DNA of 23,672 nt from positions 1 through 23,672 of the IMG/VR virus record IMGVR_UViG_3300032288_000530; one strand, given 5' to 3'. Source of the DNA: a virus. Under the pieces are notes generated by a model, which saw only the letters and a program-made list of their open reading frames with translations, was not told where the DNA came from and ran no database searches. Below are positions 16,349-22,959 of the stretch, piece after piece (the first letter of the stretch is position 1; the number at the start of each line of letters is the position of its first letter). The translations under genes and the position numbers were made by a program.

Positions 16349-16977
16349 ACGCCCAGCTTGGCTGCGGTGGACAGCGCGGTGAGCTTGTTGAGATCCACGT
16401 CCAGTTCAACCTCCCGCTTGGTACGCTCGGCCACCTGCCGGTGCCGGTCCTTCACATCCTCGGGGATCAGATCCCACAGTGGGGGCCATGCCTTGAGCGC
16501 CGGAGCCAGCGTGGTGTAGGCGTTGATCACCTTGTTCACTGCATCGACGAACTCATTCCGCCGCTCCTCGGCTGTCCGAACTCGGTGAACGTATGCATCC
16601 ACCTCGGCCTTCAGTTCCTGCCAGTCAGGATGCTCAGTAAGGGTCACCTCGTCCCGGTACTGGACCTTCTTTGCGAACTTGTCGGTAGCCCACATCACCA
16701 TAGGCCACGGGCGTGGACCACCCAGTCCGAACTCCAGCGAACACTGCGTCATGCCGACACCCACCACGATGATGTTCTCGCGGTAGTTCAGCCACCCCTT
16801 GGGCACTTGGTTGAGGATGGGGAGCACATCGCTGAACATGATGTCGTAGATGCGCGGACCCCACGTTGCTGCATCGGGCCTGCTCTCCTTGGCCCGCTTG
16901 ATGGCGGGCTCCATCTTCGCCCTTGCGTTGGCGCGGATCTGGTCTTGCAGGGCGCTGCTGAAACGAACGGTTGCCAT
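16345..16977 (-). CDS. Conserved phage protein of unknown function (210 aa)
   Basis: ATG 16977 is chosen because AGGAG lies six bases upstream; a longer frame from 17031 would overlap the previous gene and lack a ribosome site. The protein starts MATVRFSSALQDQIRANAR and is mostly helical, with a central WGPRIYDIMFSDVLPILNQ and a glycine-rich turn (EFGLGGPRPWP). A long charged helix follows (AEERRNEFVDAVNKVINAY). I recall similar sequences in other tailed phages, always as hypothetical proteins. No catalytic motif is seen. Confidence 0.8.
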   Translation of the reverse strand: MATVRFSSALQDQIRANARAKMEPAIKRAKESRPDAATWGPRIYDIMFSDVLPILNQVPKGWLNYRENIIVVGVGMTQCSLEFGLGGPRPWPMVMWATDKFAKKVQYRDEVTLTEHPDWQELKAEVDAYVHRVRTAEERRNEFVDAVNKVINAYTTLAPALKAWPPLWDLIPEDVKDRHRQVAERTKREVELDVDLNKLTALSTAAKLGV

Positions 16978-16978
16978 G

Positions 16979-17287
16979 TCAATCTCCTGTATGTTGTAGC
17001 TTGGAACCCACTCCGATGCGGTGCTTGGCACACATCACCTGCACCGCTTCCTTCACCGTGCTGAACTGCTGCCAACTACCGGTACCCAACCCATGCCTAT
17101 CGACCATCCGACCTGAGTACGTAGCAGCATGTGTGTAGATGTCATACTGCTTGGTTAGCTGGAAGGCAGGAGTGACGTAGTGCTGTACCAACACCGACCA
17201 CTCACTACCCATGAGGTTGTGTCCTGTCCGCACTGCCTGCTTGGCAGACTTACCGATGCGGTACGGCTCCGGTAGCTGGAGTGTCAC
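16979..17287 (-). CDS. Unknown small protein (102 aa)
   Basis: The frame starts at GTG 17287, which overlaps the TGA of the VWA gene (GTGA), and stops one base before the next ATG. A later ATG (residue 26, MGSEWSVLVQ) is possible, but the overlap supports the GTG. The protein is rich in His, Tyr and Thr (QHYVTPAFQLTKQYDIYTH), with a C-terminal KEAVQVMCAKHRIG. No family is recognised. Because its translation is coupled to the VWA gene it may be a partner of that protein, but this is only inference. Confidence 0.7.
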   Translation of the reverse strand: MTLQLPEPYRIGKSAKQAVRTGHNLMGSEWSVLVQHYVTPAFQLTKQYDIYTHAATYSGRMVDRHGLGTGSWQQFSTVKEAVQVMCAKHRIGVGSKLQHTGD

Positions 17288-18432
17288 ATCAACACCACTT
17301 CACCGAACGGTGCCGTGCCCTTCTCGGTGGACACCCACAGTACCGGGGCATCGGGCTGCTGCCCGAAGCTGCTGCAGCACAGGTCAGTCAGGAACACGAT
17401 GGCGACCGGCTCGATGCCCAGTTCCACGATCTTGTCCATCACCGGAGCGAAGTCGGTACCGCCACCGCCGTGGGGCTTGATGTCCAGTTCATCATCGGGT
17501 CCGTAGGATTCGACGTGGCTAACCTCACTGTCGAAGTACAGCACGTGTATACGAGCAGGAGCCAGATCATCCTTGACAACGCGGATCTCCGAAGCGAACT
17601 GATTGATCGTGTGCTGGTCGATTGAACCCGAACAGTCCACGGCGAACACCACCTCACCCATCACCTCGCCACTGACGGTGGGCAGGTAGATGCCTTGCGG
17701 CAGGAAGCGGCGGTTGAACCGGGCGAAGGATCGCTGGTCGGTACGTGCCTTGACGAGGAAGCGTTGCATCACCTCACGCCAGTCGACCTTGGGTTGCAGC
17801 ACCTCATCGACAAGACGTTTCAGGTTGGCTGACAGCTTGCCCATCATCTTGGCTGCCTGTGCAGCCTGAGCGACCTTGACCTTCCACTCGGCCTGCTCCT
17901 GAGCCTGCTCGGCAGGGCTGCCCTCGCCGTCCTCGCAGTTGTCCATCGGCCCACTGCCATCACCGCCGTCGTCGTTCATCTCCGGCAGGATGTTGTAGAT
18001 ACCCTCGCTGGTGCCGCCACCCGCTTGGTAGATCGCTGCGTTGTGCAGCCCGACCTTGGGCATCTTGCCGATACCCTCATCGACCAACAACTTGTTGATC
18101 ACGTAGTCGGCAGCATGGTTCCACCGCTTGTGTTGCCGCTCACCACGTCGGTAGTTGTGTTCCATCATGGGATGGAAGCACTCATGGGCGACGAGGAACT
18201 TCAACTCCTCGTCGTTCAACTCGCTGACGAAGTGCGGGTTGAACAGCACCCGCTTGCCATTGGTGGCTGCCGTGGGGATGCTGTAGTCGAGGCTGAACGG
18301 CATGTTCAGCGCCACGGTGCCGACGAACGGATGCTCCAGCACCAGTCCAGTCTTCGCCTTGGACAGCCGGGTCATCAGCCTCTTGGTTTCCGCCTCGGAA
18401 AGGGGCGGTTGCTGCGGTGCAACGGTAGTCAT
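17284..18432 (-). CDS. DUF2201-type protein: N-terminal HExxH metallopeptidase-like domain plus C-terminal VWA domain
   Basis: A 382-residue protein. The N-terminal domain has VAHECFHPMMEH (H83, E84, H87) followed by WNHAADYVIN (H106, D109), the usual layout of the DUF2201 putative metallopeptidase. A Gly/Asp/Glu-rich linker (about 150-185) leads to a long helix. The C-terminal VWA-like domain has an intact MIDAS: VDCSGS (D266, S268, S270), GGGTDFAP (T326) and FLTD (D350). ATG 18432 follows AGGAGG by four bases. Proteins of this type sit next to MoxR ATPases in many phages and bacteria, and one follows here two genes upstream. The pair probably acts as a protein-remodelling machine; the target is unknown. 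Confidence 0.9.
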   Translation of the reverse strand: MTTVAPQQPPLSEAETKRLMTRLSKAKTGLVLEHPFVGTVALNMPFSLDYSIPTAATNGKRVLFNPHFVSELNDEELKFLVAHECFHPMMEHNYRRGERQHKRWNHAADYVINKLLVDEGIGKMPKVGLHNAAIYQAGGGTSEGIYNILPEMNDDGGDGSGPMDNCEDGEGSPAEQAQEQAEWKVKVAQAAQAAKMMGKLSANLKRLVDEVLQPKVDWREVMQRFLVKARTDQRSFARFNRRFLPQGIYLPTVSGEVMGEVVFAVDCSGSIDQHTINQFASEIRVVKDDLAPARIHVLYFDSEVSHVESYGPDDELDIKPHGGGGTDFAPVMDKIVELGIEPVAIVFLTDLCCSSFGQQPDAPVLWVSTEKGTAPFGEVVLM

Positions 18433-18443
18433 ATTGCCTCCTG

Positions 18444-18797
18444 TCACGACATCCTGAGAACTTCGACGTGTTGTGCGTCAACGTTGATGTGGGTAGAGGC
18501 TGACCTCCTACCCCAGTGGTGGCACGTCCATGCTGCGATGGCACCACGCAGTCGGACGAGATCGAACTCACCGACCGGGATAACCGCCACGTCACCGACA
18601 TCCATCCCGATGATGAACGGCTGGAAGTAGTTGCTCAGTGCGTGCACCGGGTAGAAGCTGCCGCTACGCTTCTTGGGTGCAGCCACCTCCAGCACACCGA
18701 ACTCCTGCCCCTCGGGGGTGATGATCTTGTACTGCACACCCCACTTGTCCATCATTGCTGCCCACTGCTGGATACTCCGCATCTGTATGTCGTGCAT
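18444..18797 (-). CDS. Unknown protein between the DUF3150-like and VWA genes (117 aa)
   Basis: ATG 18797 shares bases with the previous TGA (TGATG) and follows GGGAGG by nine bases. The sequence has an N-terminal helix (RSIQQWAAMMDKWGVQY), a beta-rich core (KIITPEGQEFGVLEV, VGDVAVIPVGEFD) and a C-terminal helix. No motif is recognised. It is embedded in the MoxR to VWA block, so it may belong to the same machine, perhaps as an adaptor. That role is unproven. Confidence 0.75.
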   Translation of the reverse strand: MHDIQMRSIQQWAAMMDKWGVQYKIITPEGQEFGVLEVAAPKKRSGSFYPVHALSNYFQPFIIGMDVGDVAVIPVGEFDLVRLRGAIAAWTCHHWGRRSASTHINVDAQHVEVLRMS

Positions 18798-19648
18798 CAC
18801 TGCATACCTCCCATGAAGATGGACATCTTGTCCATGATTGCCTTCGCTTCAGCCGCAGTGTCACGGCGAAGGTCGGGGTCGTTGCGCAACGCCTCGGGAT
18901 GCTTGATGAGGGCTGCTTCCACCTGCTGTCGCATCGCCTCCAGATTCGGATCGTCGGCGAAGTTAAGCCTCGGCAACAGGGCACAGATCTCCCGTGCGTT
19001 CTCGATCATCGAGTCACGGAAGATGGCTTTCGGATCGGCCAGCTTCTCGGCCATGTGCTGCACTCGGTCAAACAGTCGCTGCCATACGTCACGCAGCGCC
19101 GTCTGCTCGGCGTCCTTCACCCTACGCTCAACATCCTGCTGGATGCGAGACAGTTCCTCGGATCCGATCGCCACTCGGAAGTCCGTGCTGGGTACAGGGA
19201 ACACAGCCATGTCCATCTTGAACTTGCGCTGCACATCGTAGGCTGACGGGTAGTCTGCCGGGTCGTACAGTTGACCCAGCACCCGTTGTGCGTCGTACTT
19301 CAGTGCGTCGTAGCTATCGACGAACGCCGTGACCAGCGACTCCCACTCACCCTTCTCCCTGCGGAACTCGTTCATGAACTGCAGGTAGTTGCTGGTGGGC
19401 AGCATCTGGGTACCGTCGATACCCCACGGCAACGTGTTGTCGTAGTACTTGGCACGGATGAGCGTCGACTTCTTGTGCACGTTGTCGAGCAGGCTGTTCA
19501 TCGGCAGCAGTGCCTTGTTGTACCTGCCCTGATCGACGAAGTTGTGGAACGTGTCGGCCACCTGCCGGGTGGCCTTCTTGTCGTACTTGCGTGCAGTCCA
19601 CTGGCTGATGGACAACTGCACAAGCAATGCCCGGTCATTCAGATTCAT
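18797..19648 (-). CDS. DUF3150-like protein associated with the MoxR/VWA module (283 aa)
   Basis: A helical protein of 283 residues. ATG 19648 follows AGGAG by seven bases. The N-terminus (LLVQLSISQWTARKYDKKATRQV) and the pattern 'NKALLPMNSLLDNVHKKSTLIR' look like the DUF3150 group, which is often encoded beside MoxR ATPases and VWA proteins in phages. The C-terminal half has long amphipathic helices with many Arg, Glu and Asp residues. No catalytic residues are seen. Its likely role is a scaffold or substrate adaptor for the neighbouring ATPase; family assignment is tentative and context is the stronger evidence. Confidence 0.65.
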   Translation of the reverse strand: MNLNDRALLVQLSISQWTARKYDKKATRQVADTFHNFVDQGRYNKALLPMNSLLDNVHKKSTLIRAKYYDNTLPWGIDGTQMLPTSNYLQFMNEFRREKGEWESLVTAFVDSYDALKYDAQRVLGQLYDPADYPSAYDVQRKFKMDMAVFPVPSTDFRVAIGSEELSRIQQDVERRVKDAEQTALRDVWQRLFDRVQHMAEKLADPKAIFRDSMIENAREICALLPRLNFADDPNLEAMRQQVEAALIKHPEALRNDPDLRRDTAAEAKAIMDKMSIFMGGMQ

Positions 19649-19678
19649 TCTGTCACTCCTGAATATGTTGTGTTGGGG

Positions 19679-20665
19679 TTAGAACAGCACGTCCTGATGC
19701 TTGATCGACCACTTCGTAAACGCTGCCGTGTTGGCCAGATCGGGGTTGCGACGGCAGGCATAGCTCACGGTCAGCACGCTGAACTCCGGTGCCATGCGTT
19801 CGCAGTACGTCGTCACCCTGTCGAAGTTCGCCTCGGTGGCACGCTGGGAGATCGCACCAGACAGGGCATACAACGTTGCCGGATCCGTCGGCACATCTGC
19901 CGTAGTCGGGTTGAGCAGGATCGCATCGGGGTTGGGCAGCTTGCGGAAGATGCGAACGAAGCCCACGAACTCGGCTGCTGCACCCTCACCGACCGCACCC
20001 TTGAAGCTCTCGAACTCAGCCTCGGAGGGGACCACACCCAGCAGGTCGGACACACCCTCCACCCAGCTACGGGGCGTGGGGTTCTGCTGACGCTGCGGGT
20101 CGTAGTCGTGCAACAAGTTGGGACGGAAGCGGATGAAGCTGATCACCTCGGGCTTGACGTTGTTGTCGATGGCCCATGAGGTCCAGTCATCGAGGTGCGT
20201 CTCAAGCTCGTAAGTGTTCTCCCGGTTGCTGAGATGACCCAGCACACGGTTGGCACCAGCCCTGTCCGACTGCCGGTTACCCGTACTGACCACCATCCAC
20301 CCCTCGGGCATCGGCGTGCCGTGCAGGTTGCGAGCTTGGCAGATATTGGCCAGAACCTTCTGCAGGTCGGTGCTGGCTTGGTTGCGGTCATCGAAGCACA
20401 GGATGCCACGCTCCGGTGCCTTGCCCTTGACGGGGAACCACTCGGGCAGCTTGTACTGCAACGTGTCATCCCCACTGGGGTACAGCACGCCGAAGTCCTC
20501 GACCAGCATCGTCGGCATGTGCCGCTCGATGTACGGCACATCCAACTCCTGTGCAACTTGCTGCACGATGGTGGTCTTGCCACCGCCGGGCGGGCCTTCG
20601 ATGCAGACCGTACGCCGGATGGGGAACAGCGACTTCAGGGTCTCCTTCATCAACGTCGAACGCAT
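19679..20665 (-). CDS. MoxR-type AAA+ ATPase
   Basis: A 328-residue AAA+ protein with Walker A GPPGGGKT (24-31), Walker B ILCFDDRNQAS (D92, D93) and a sensor-1-like STGN (127-130), then NRVLGHLSNRE with candidate arginine-finger and sensor residues. The DDRNQA phrase has a second Asp where MoxR proteins usually have Glu (DE), so the catalytic base may be altered. The rest is a helical lid ending in SIKHQDVLF. MoxR ATPases work with VWA-domain proteins as chaperones that insert cofactors or remodel complexes. Here the gene is followed by the DUF3150-like and VWA genes in the same order as in other phages I recall. The ribosome site is weak; the start is ATG 20665. Confidence 0.9.
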   Translation of the reverse strand: MRSTLMKETLKSLFPIRRTVCIEGPPGGGKTTIVQQVAQELDVPYIERHMPTMLVEDFGVLYPSGDDTLQYKLPEWFPVKGKAPERGILCFDDRNQASTDLQKVLANICQARNLHGTPMPEGWMVVSTGNRQSDRAGANRVLGHLSNRENTYELETHLDDWTSWAIDNNVKPEVISFIRFRPNLLHDYDPQRQQNPTPRSWVEGVSDLLGVVPSEAEFESFKGAVGEGAAAEFVGFVRIFRKLPNPDAILLNPTTADVPTDPATLYALSGAISQRATEANFDRVTTYCERMAPEFSVLTVSYACRRNPDLANTAAFTKWSIKHQDVLF

Positions 20666-20667
20666 GG

Positions 20668-20850
20668 TTACACGCCTTTGTAGTTGCGGTTGTCAGGGCC
20701 ACGGGAGACGACGACGCCCCCCAGTTGGTCACGCTGCTGCTTCGCAGCAGGCTTGGATCCGAAGTACATCGGATGCCCGTCCGCACCGTTGACGATGGAT
20801 CCACCTTTGCCGTGCCGCAGCACGAACAGACGCTTCATGGTTGCTGTCAT
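20668..20850 (-). CDS. Small conserved phage protein (60 aa)
   Basis: ATG 20850 has AGGA six bases upstream, while the in-frame ATG twelve bases later (MKRLFVLRHG) has none. A longer frame to 20988 overlaps the membrane-protein gene. The protein is basic, with a KRLFVLRHGKGGSIVNG start, a central PMYFGSKPAAKQQRD and a C-terminal RGPDNRNYKGV. I recall similar short phage proteins without a known function. It ends two bases before the MoxR start and is probably translated from the same message. Confidence 0.75.
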   Translation of the reverse strand: MTATMKRLFVLRHGKGGSIVNGADGHPMYFGSKPAAKQQRDQLGGVVVSRGPDNRNYKGV

Positions 20851-20851
20851 T

Positions 20852-21016
20852 TCACTTCCTCTGATTGGTATTGGGGATGAACACACACTCGTACTGATGC
20901 CGCACCCCGTAGGCATCGACGTAAGACTCACCACAGCCTGCTGCCCACTCGATGAGCAGCACGGCGAATACCGCAGCGAACACGGCACAGAACACCACCT
21001 CGGCGAGGAACTTCAT
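20852..21016 (-). CDS. Small membrane or lipoprotein-like protein (54 aa)
   Basis: Found by hand: ATG 21016 overlaps the previous TGA (ATGA) and has GGAGG four bases upstream, which strongly supports the start. The first 25 residues form one hydrophobic segment (AEVVFCAVFAAVFAVLLIEW) followed by AAGC, which could be a weak lipobox, then a short polar tail (GVRHQYECVF). It should sit in the inner membrane or be exported with a lipid anchor. A membrane protein inside the replication operon is unusual; its function is unknown. Confidence 0.75.
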   Translation of the reverse strand: MKFLAEVVFCAVFAAVFAVLLIEWAAGCGESYVDAYGVRHQYECVFIPNTNQRK

Positions 21017-21189
21017 TGCCCCTCCGCTATTTCGAGCATCACTGGCTCAGCCCACAGCCACTGCCCTTGGTACATATGCTCGGCGTCCTGCTCGAGCACC
21101 ATCTCCTTGGCGTGCTGTGCAGACCGTGCCGATACAGCCACGGTCACCTGCTTGACGATGGTTGCGTAGTACAGCTTGTGGTCGCTCAC
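21013..21189 (-). CDS. Unknown small protein (58 aa)
   Basis: Found by hand: GTG 21189 overlaps the previous TGA (GTGA) and its own TGA overlaps the next ATG (ATGA). A G-rich ribosome site (GGGGGG) lies about eleven bases upstream. The sequence has a beta start (HKLYYATIVKQVTVAVSA) and a helix (RSAQHAKEMVLEQDAEH), then WLWAEPVMLEI. No motif is recognised. It resembles other short helix-beta phage proteins of the early region. Confidence 0.7.
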   Translation of the reverse strand: MSDHKLYYATIVKQVTVAVSARSAQHAKEMVLEQDAEHMYQGQWLWAEPVMLEIAEGQ

Positions 21190-21404
21190 TTGACCAGTCC
21201 CCCCTTGTTGTTGATCCCCTTGAGATCTGCTATGTCAGTGCACAGGAAGTAGTTGCTCTTGTGCATAGGCACCACGGTGCGCTTCACAGCACGTGCCAAC
21301 TTCTCCCCACAAGCCATGCAGGTGGGTCGTGGAACCTTGGCACGATGCGGCTCAACCCTGACTGCGTAGCAGCAGGTACAGATGGGCAGGTAGTCCTCGT
21401 TCAT
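21186..21404 (-). CDS. Small zinc-ribbon-like protein (72 aa)
   Basis: ATG 21404 overlaps the previous stop (TGATG) and has GGGGGG six bases upstream, so it is preferred to the GTG at 21407. Two cysteine pairs are C9/C12 (ICTCC, with an extra C11) and C29/C32 (TCMACGEK), the spacing of a zinc ribbon. The C-terminal third is basic with a GINNKGGLVK end. Such small zinc proteins are common in phage early operons; DNA or RNA binding is likely but unproven. Confidence 0.75.
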   Translation of the reverse strand: MNEDYLPICTCCYAVRVEPHRAKVPRPTCMACGEKLARAVKRTVVPMHKSNYFLCTDIADLKGINNKGGLVK

Positions 21405-21580
21405 CACAGTCCCCCCGTGCTGTGGGTCACCTGCTGACCACCACGTTCGACCAGAATCACGGTCACGTCATAGGACCGACGTGCCTTGAACATGGCCACA
21501 GCCTTCTGCTGTGCCTCGTAGCTGGACGAGGCATGCACCTCGACCTGCTTGCCCTTGTAGAACGCGATGTAGCCGTTCAT
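21404..21580 (-). CDS. Small conserved phage protein (58 aa)
   Basis: Found by hand: ATG 21580 overlaps the TGA of the gene before it (ATGA), and its own TGA overlaps the ATG of the next gene. It begins MNGYIAFYKGKQVEVHA, then SSYEAQQKAVAMFKARRSY, then TVILVERGGQQVTHST. I recall this 'GYIAFY-GKQ-EVHA-SSYEAQQKA' layout from many phage genomes as a short protein of unknown function. It looks like a small beta-helix-beta domain. Confidence 0.8.
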   Translation of the reverse strand: MNGYIAFYKGKQVEVHASSSYEAQQKAVAMFKARRSYDVTVILVERGGQQVTHSTGGL

Positions 21581-21894
21581 GCCGCCACCCCCATCCGTTG
21601 ACGGACCAGTGCATCGAAGCCGAAGTGATCCAGAACCTTCATCTGGTCAACGGACAACTTCACCGTGTCGCAGTGGGGATGGCACTGGGTGTGGTGCTTG
21701 CTGGTGGTCACACCGTACTTGTTGGCGTTCTCGTACCACAAGTCATGGACATGGATGAACAGCGGCCAGTGGTAGCCGTAGCTGTAGACGATGTACATGT
21801 CATCCACTGCCCGGTGAACCGCGAACAGGTTGGAGCCTTGGAACTCCGTACAGGACTGCACGTAAGTACGTGCACCCCGGTTGGCTATCTTCAC
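21577..21894 (-). CDS. Conserved phage protein of unknown function (105 aa)
   Basis: GTG 21894 is the start: GGAGG lies five bases upstream. The core AVHRAVDDMYIVYSYGYHWPLFIHVHD is typical of a phage protein group that I recall only as hypothetical, followed by WYENANKYGVTTSKHHTQCHPH. The His/Cys-rich stretch might bind a metal. The C-terminus (VDQMKVLDHFGFDALVRQR) is helical. Its TGA overlaps the next gene by four bases. Confidence 0.8.
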   Translation of the reverse strand: MKIANRGARTYVQSCTEFQGSNLFAVHRAVDDMYIVYSYGYHWPLFIHVHDLWYENANKYGVTTSKHHTQCHPHCDTVKLSVDQMKVLDHFGFDALVRQRMGVAA

Positions 21895-21936
21895 AGTTGC
21901 CTCCGATAGTCGGTGTCGATGCGACAGTGCATCTCG

Positions 21937-21962
21937 AAGGGCAGCGATGTGCTGCTACCCTT
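21937..21962 (-). other. Imperfect hairpin in the 80-base gap after the 86-residue gene
   Basis: Bases 21937-21945 (AAGGGCAGC) pair with 21951-21962 (GCTG, a three-base bulge, then CCCTT) around a five-base loop. It lies between the stop at 21975 and the GTG at 21894. No U-run follows on the minus strand. It may stabilise or process the message; evidence is weak. Confidence 0.3.
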
Positions 21963-21974
21963 GAAGCTGGACTG

Positions 21975-22235
21975 TCAGCCCGGCTGCTCCACATCACGGC
22001 AGTGCTGCTCGAACTCAGCAGCCACCTCAGCATCGCTCTGGTACTTCAGCCCAGTGCCGGGATCGATCAGACCGAGCAACGACTCACAGGGGTAGGACAT
22101 GTACATCGACTCAGCCACCATGAGGAACTCGTCAATCGTCAGGATGCCGCTGAGATACTGGGAGATGTTCTCCCGGAGAACCTTGTCCATCTTGTCGATG
22201 GACTCCTGAGTGAGGGGGGTATCGAACTCGGCCAT
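21975..22235 (-). CDS. Unknown small protein (86 aa)
   Basis: ATG 22235 follows AGGAG by five bases. The protein is acidic and helical (TPLTQESIDKMDKVLREN, then GILTIDEFLMVAESMYMS), with a C-terminal SDAEVAAEFEQHC. No domain is recognised. After its TGA the same frame stays open for 27 more codons up to the GTG of the next gene, which could be chance or a readthrough extension. It is one of the first genes of the early block. Confidence 0.75.
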   Translation of the reverse strand: MAEFDTPLTQESIDKMDKVLRENISQYLSGILTIDEFLMVAESMYMSYPCESLLGLIDPGTGLKYQSDAEVAAEFEQHCRDVEQPG

Positions 22236-22243
22236 GTCTGCTC

Positions 22244-22429
22244 CTACTTGGTAGTGATACGAGCCGAGTAACCGGCATCGACCAGCATGTTGAGGAAAGT
22301 GACAGCGGCACTGTCACGTTTGTACCACCTCATGTAGACGGTGTCGTGTTCCTGCCACTTCACTACGTAGTGAAGTGACTCCTGCTTACGATGCTTCCGC
22401 TGACCGTACACTTTCGTTGATTGAGCCAT
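22244..22429 (-). CDS. Unknown basic small protein (61 aa)
   Basis: ATG 22429 follows GGAG by six bases. The N-terminus is very basic (QSTKVYGQRKHRKQESLHY) and is followed by a beta strand (VVKWQEHDTVYMRWYK) and a helix (DSAAVTFLNMLVDAGYS). It looks like a small nucleic-acid or protein-binding domain, but no family is recognised. It is the second gene of the operon, separated from the first by a stable hairpin. Confidence 0.75.
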   Translation of the reverse strand: MAQSTKVYGQRKHRKQESLHYVVKWQEHDTVYMRWYKRDSAAVTFLNMLVDAGYSARITTK

Positions 22430-22457
22430 GTCAATCTCCAGTGGTAGGGATGATGAA

Positions 22458-22475
22458 GGGGAGCCGAAGCTCCCC
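22458..22475 (-). promoter_or_regulatory. 7-bp hairpin with a cUUCGg tetraloop between the first two operon genes
   Basis: The plus strand reads GGGGAGC, CGAA, GCTCCCC; the minus-strand RNA therefore has the extra-stable C(UUCG)G loop. It sits 15 bases after the stop of the first gene. The bases that follow (TTCATCATCCC) are not a proper U-run, so complete termination is unlikely. A partial terminator, processing or stabilising element is the likely role. Confidence 0.6.
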
Positions 22476-22489
22476 AGTGGATGGCTGGT

Positions 22490-22783
22490 CTACGCCAGCT
22501 TGATGACCGTCACCTTGCCCGGCTTCTGGGAGTCCGGAAGGGCAGGCATCAGTGCCAAGTAAGGGCTGTTCTCATAACTGTACATCAGCACCGGCACAGT
22601 GCCCTTGGGGTCCGGCTTGAACGTCTTGACCGGAGCCTTCATCTTCTTACCGAAGGCCAGCATGGTTTCGTACAGTTCGACCACGTTGTCGGTGTTGAAC
22701 TTCCCCTCGGGATCGGCCTTGACGGTGATCTCCTTCTTGGTGTTGAGGACGACACTAACGTTACCCTTGTAAATCTTTGCCAT
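22490..22783 (-). CDS. First gene of the early operon, unknown function (97 aa)
   Basis: ATG 22783 follows AAGGAG by six bases; a longer frame up to 22903 runs through the GC-rich leader and starts with an Ala/Arg string that is not protein-like. The protein has beta strands (KIYKGNVSVVLNTKKEITVKA), a helix (DNVVELYETMLAFGKKM) and Pro/Lys-rich turns (APVKTFKPDPKGTVPV), then YSYENSPYLALMPAL. No family is recognised. As the most promoter-proximal gene it is probably made first and strongly, like host-takeover proteins in other phages, but this is inference. Confidence 0.8.
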   Translation of the reverse strand: MAKIYKGNVSVVLNTKKEITVKADPEGKFNTDNVVELYETMLAFGKKMKAPVKTFKPDPKGTVPVLMYSYENSPYLALMPALPDSQKPGKVTVIKLA

Positions 22784-22909
22784 GATAGGCTCCTTACAGG
22801 TTGTATAGAGAGGTGAAAGCCCGGCAGATCGCCGGACCCCCAGTCTCGCCCAGCCGGGCCGCGGTGTCAAGTTCCCGGCCCGCCGCCGGGCCGCCGCCGC
22901 CATAAAGGC

Positions 22910-22945
22910 GTAAACAATCTATATTTTACATGTAAACAATCTACG
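22910..22945 (+). repeat. Two direct copies of GTAAACAATCTA flanking a TTTACATGTAAA palindrome
   Basis: Copy one (GTAAACAATCTATAT) is at 22910-22924 and copy two (GTAAACAATCTACG) at 22932-22945; their starts are 22 bases apart, about two helical turns. The palindrome TTTACATGTAAA (22925-22936) overlaps the start of copy two. This is a typical operator layout. Confidence 0.75.
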
Positions 22946-22959
22946 TTTGGATCGTAGAA

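Noticed and set aside
11844-20179. Long plus-strand frames of 230-300 codons (for example 11844-12557, 12689-13456, 16330-17064, 18516-19241, 19271-20179)
   Set aside because: Each lies opposite a gene with strong motifs or is explained by the codon bias of the minus-strand genes; the translations are rich in His, Arg, Leu and Val and show no domains.
22490-22903. Longer form (137 residues) of the first operon gene
   Set aside because: The extra 40 residues come from the GC-rich hairpin leader, and the ATG at 22783 has a far better ribosome site.
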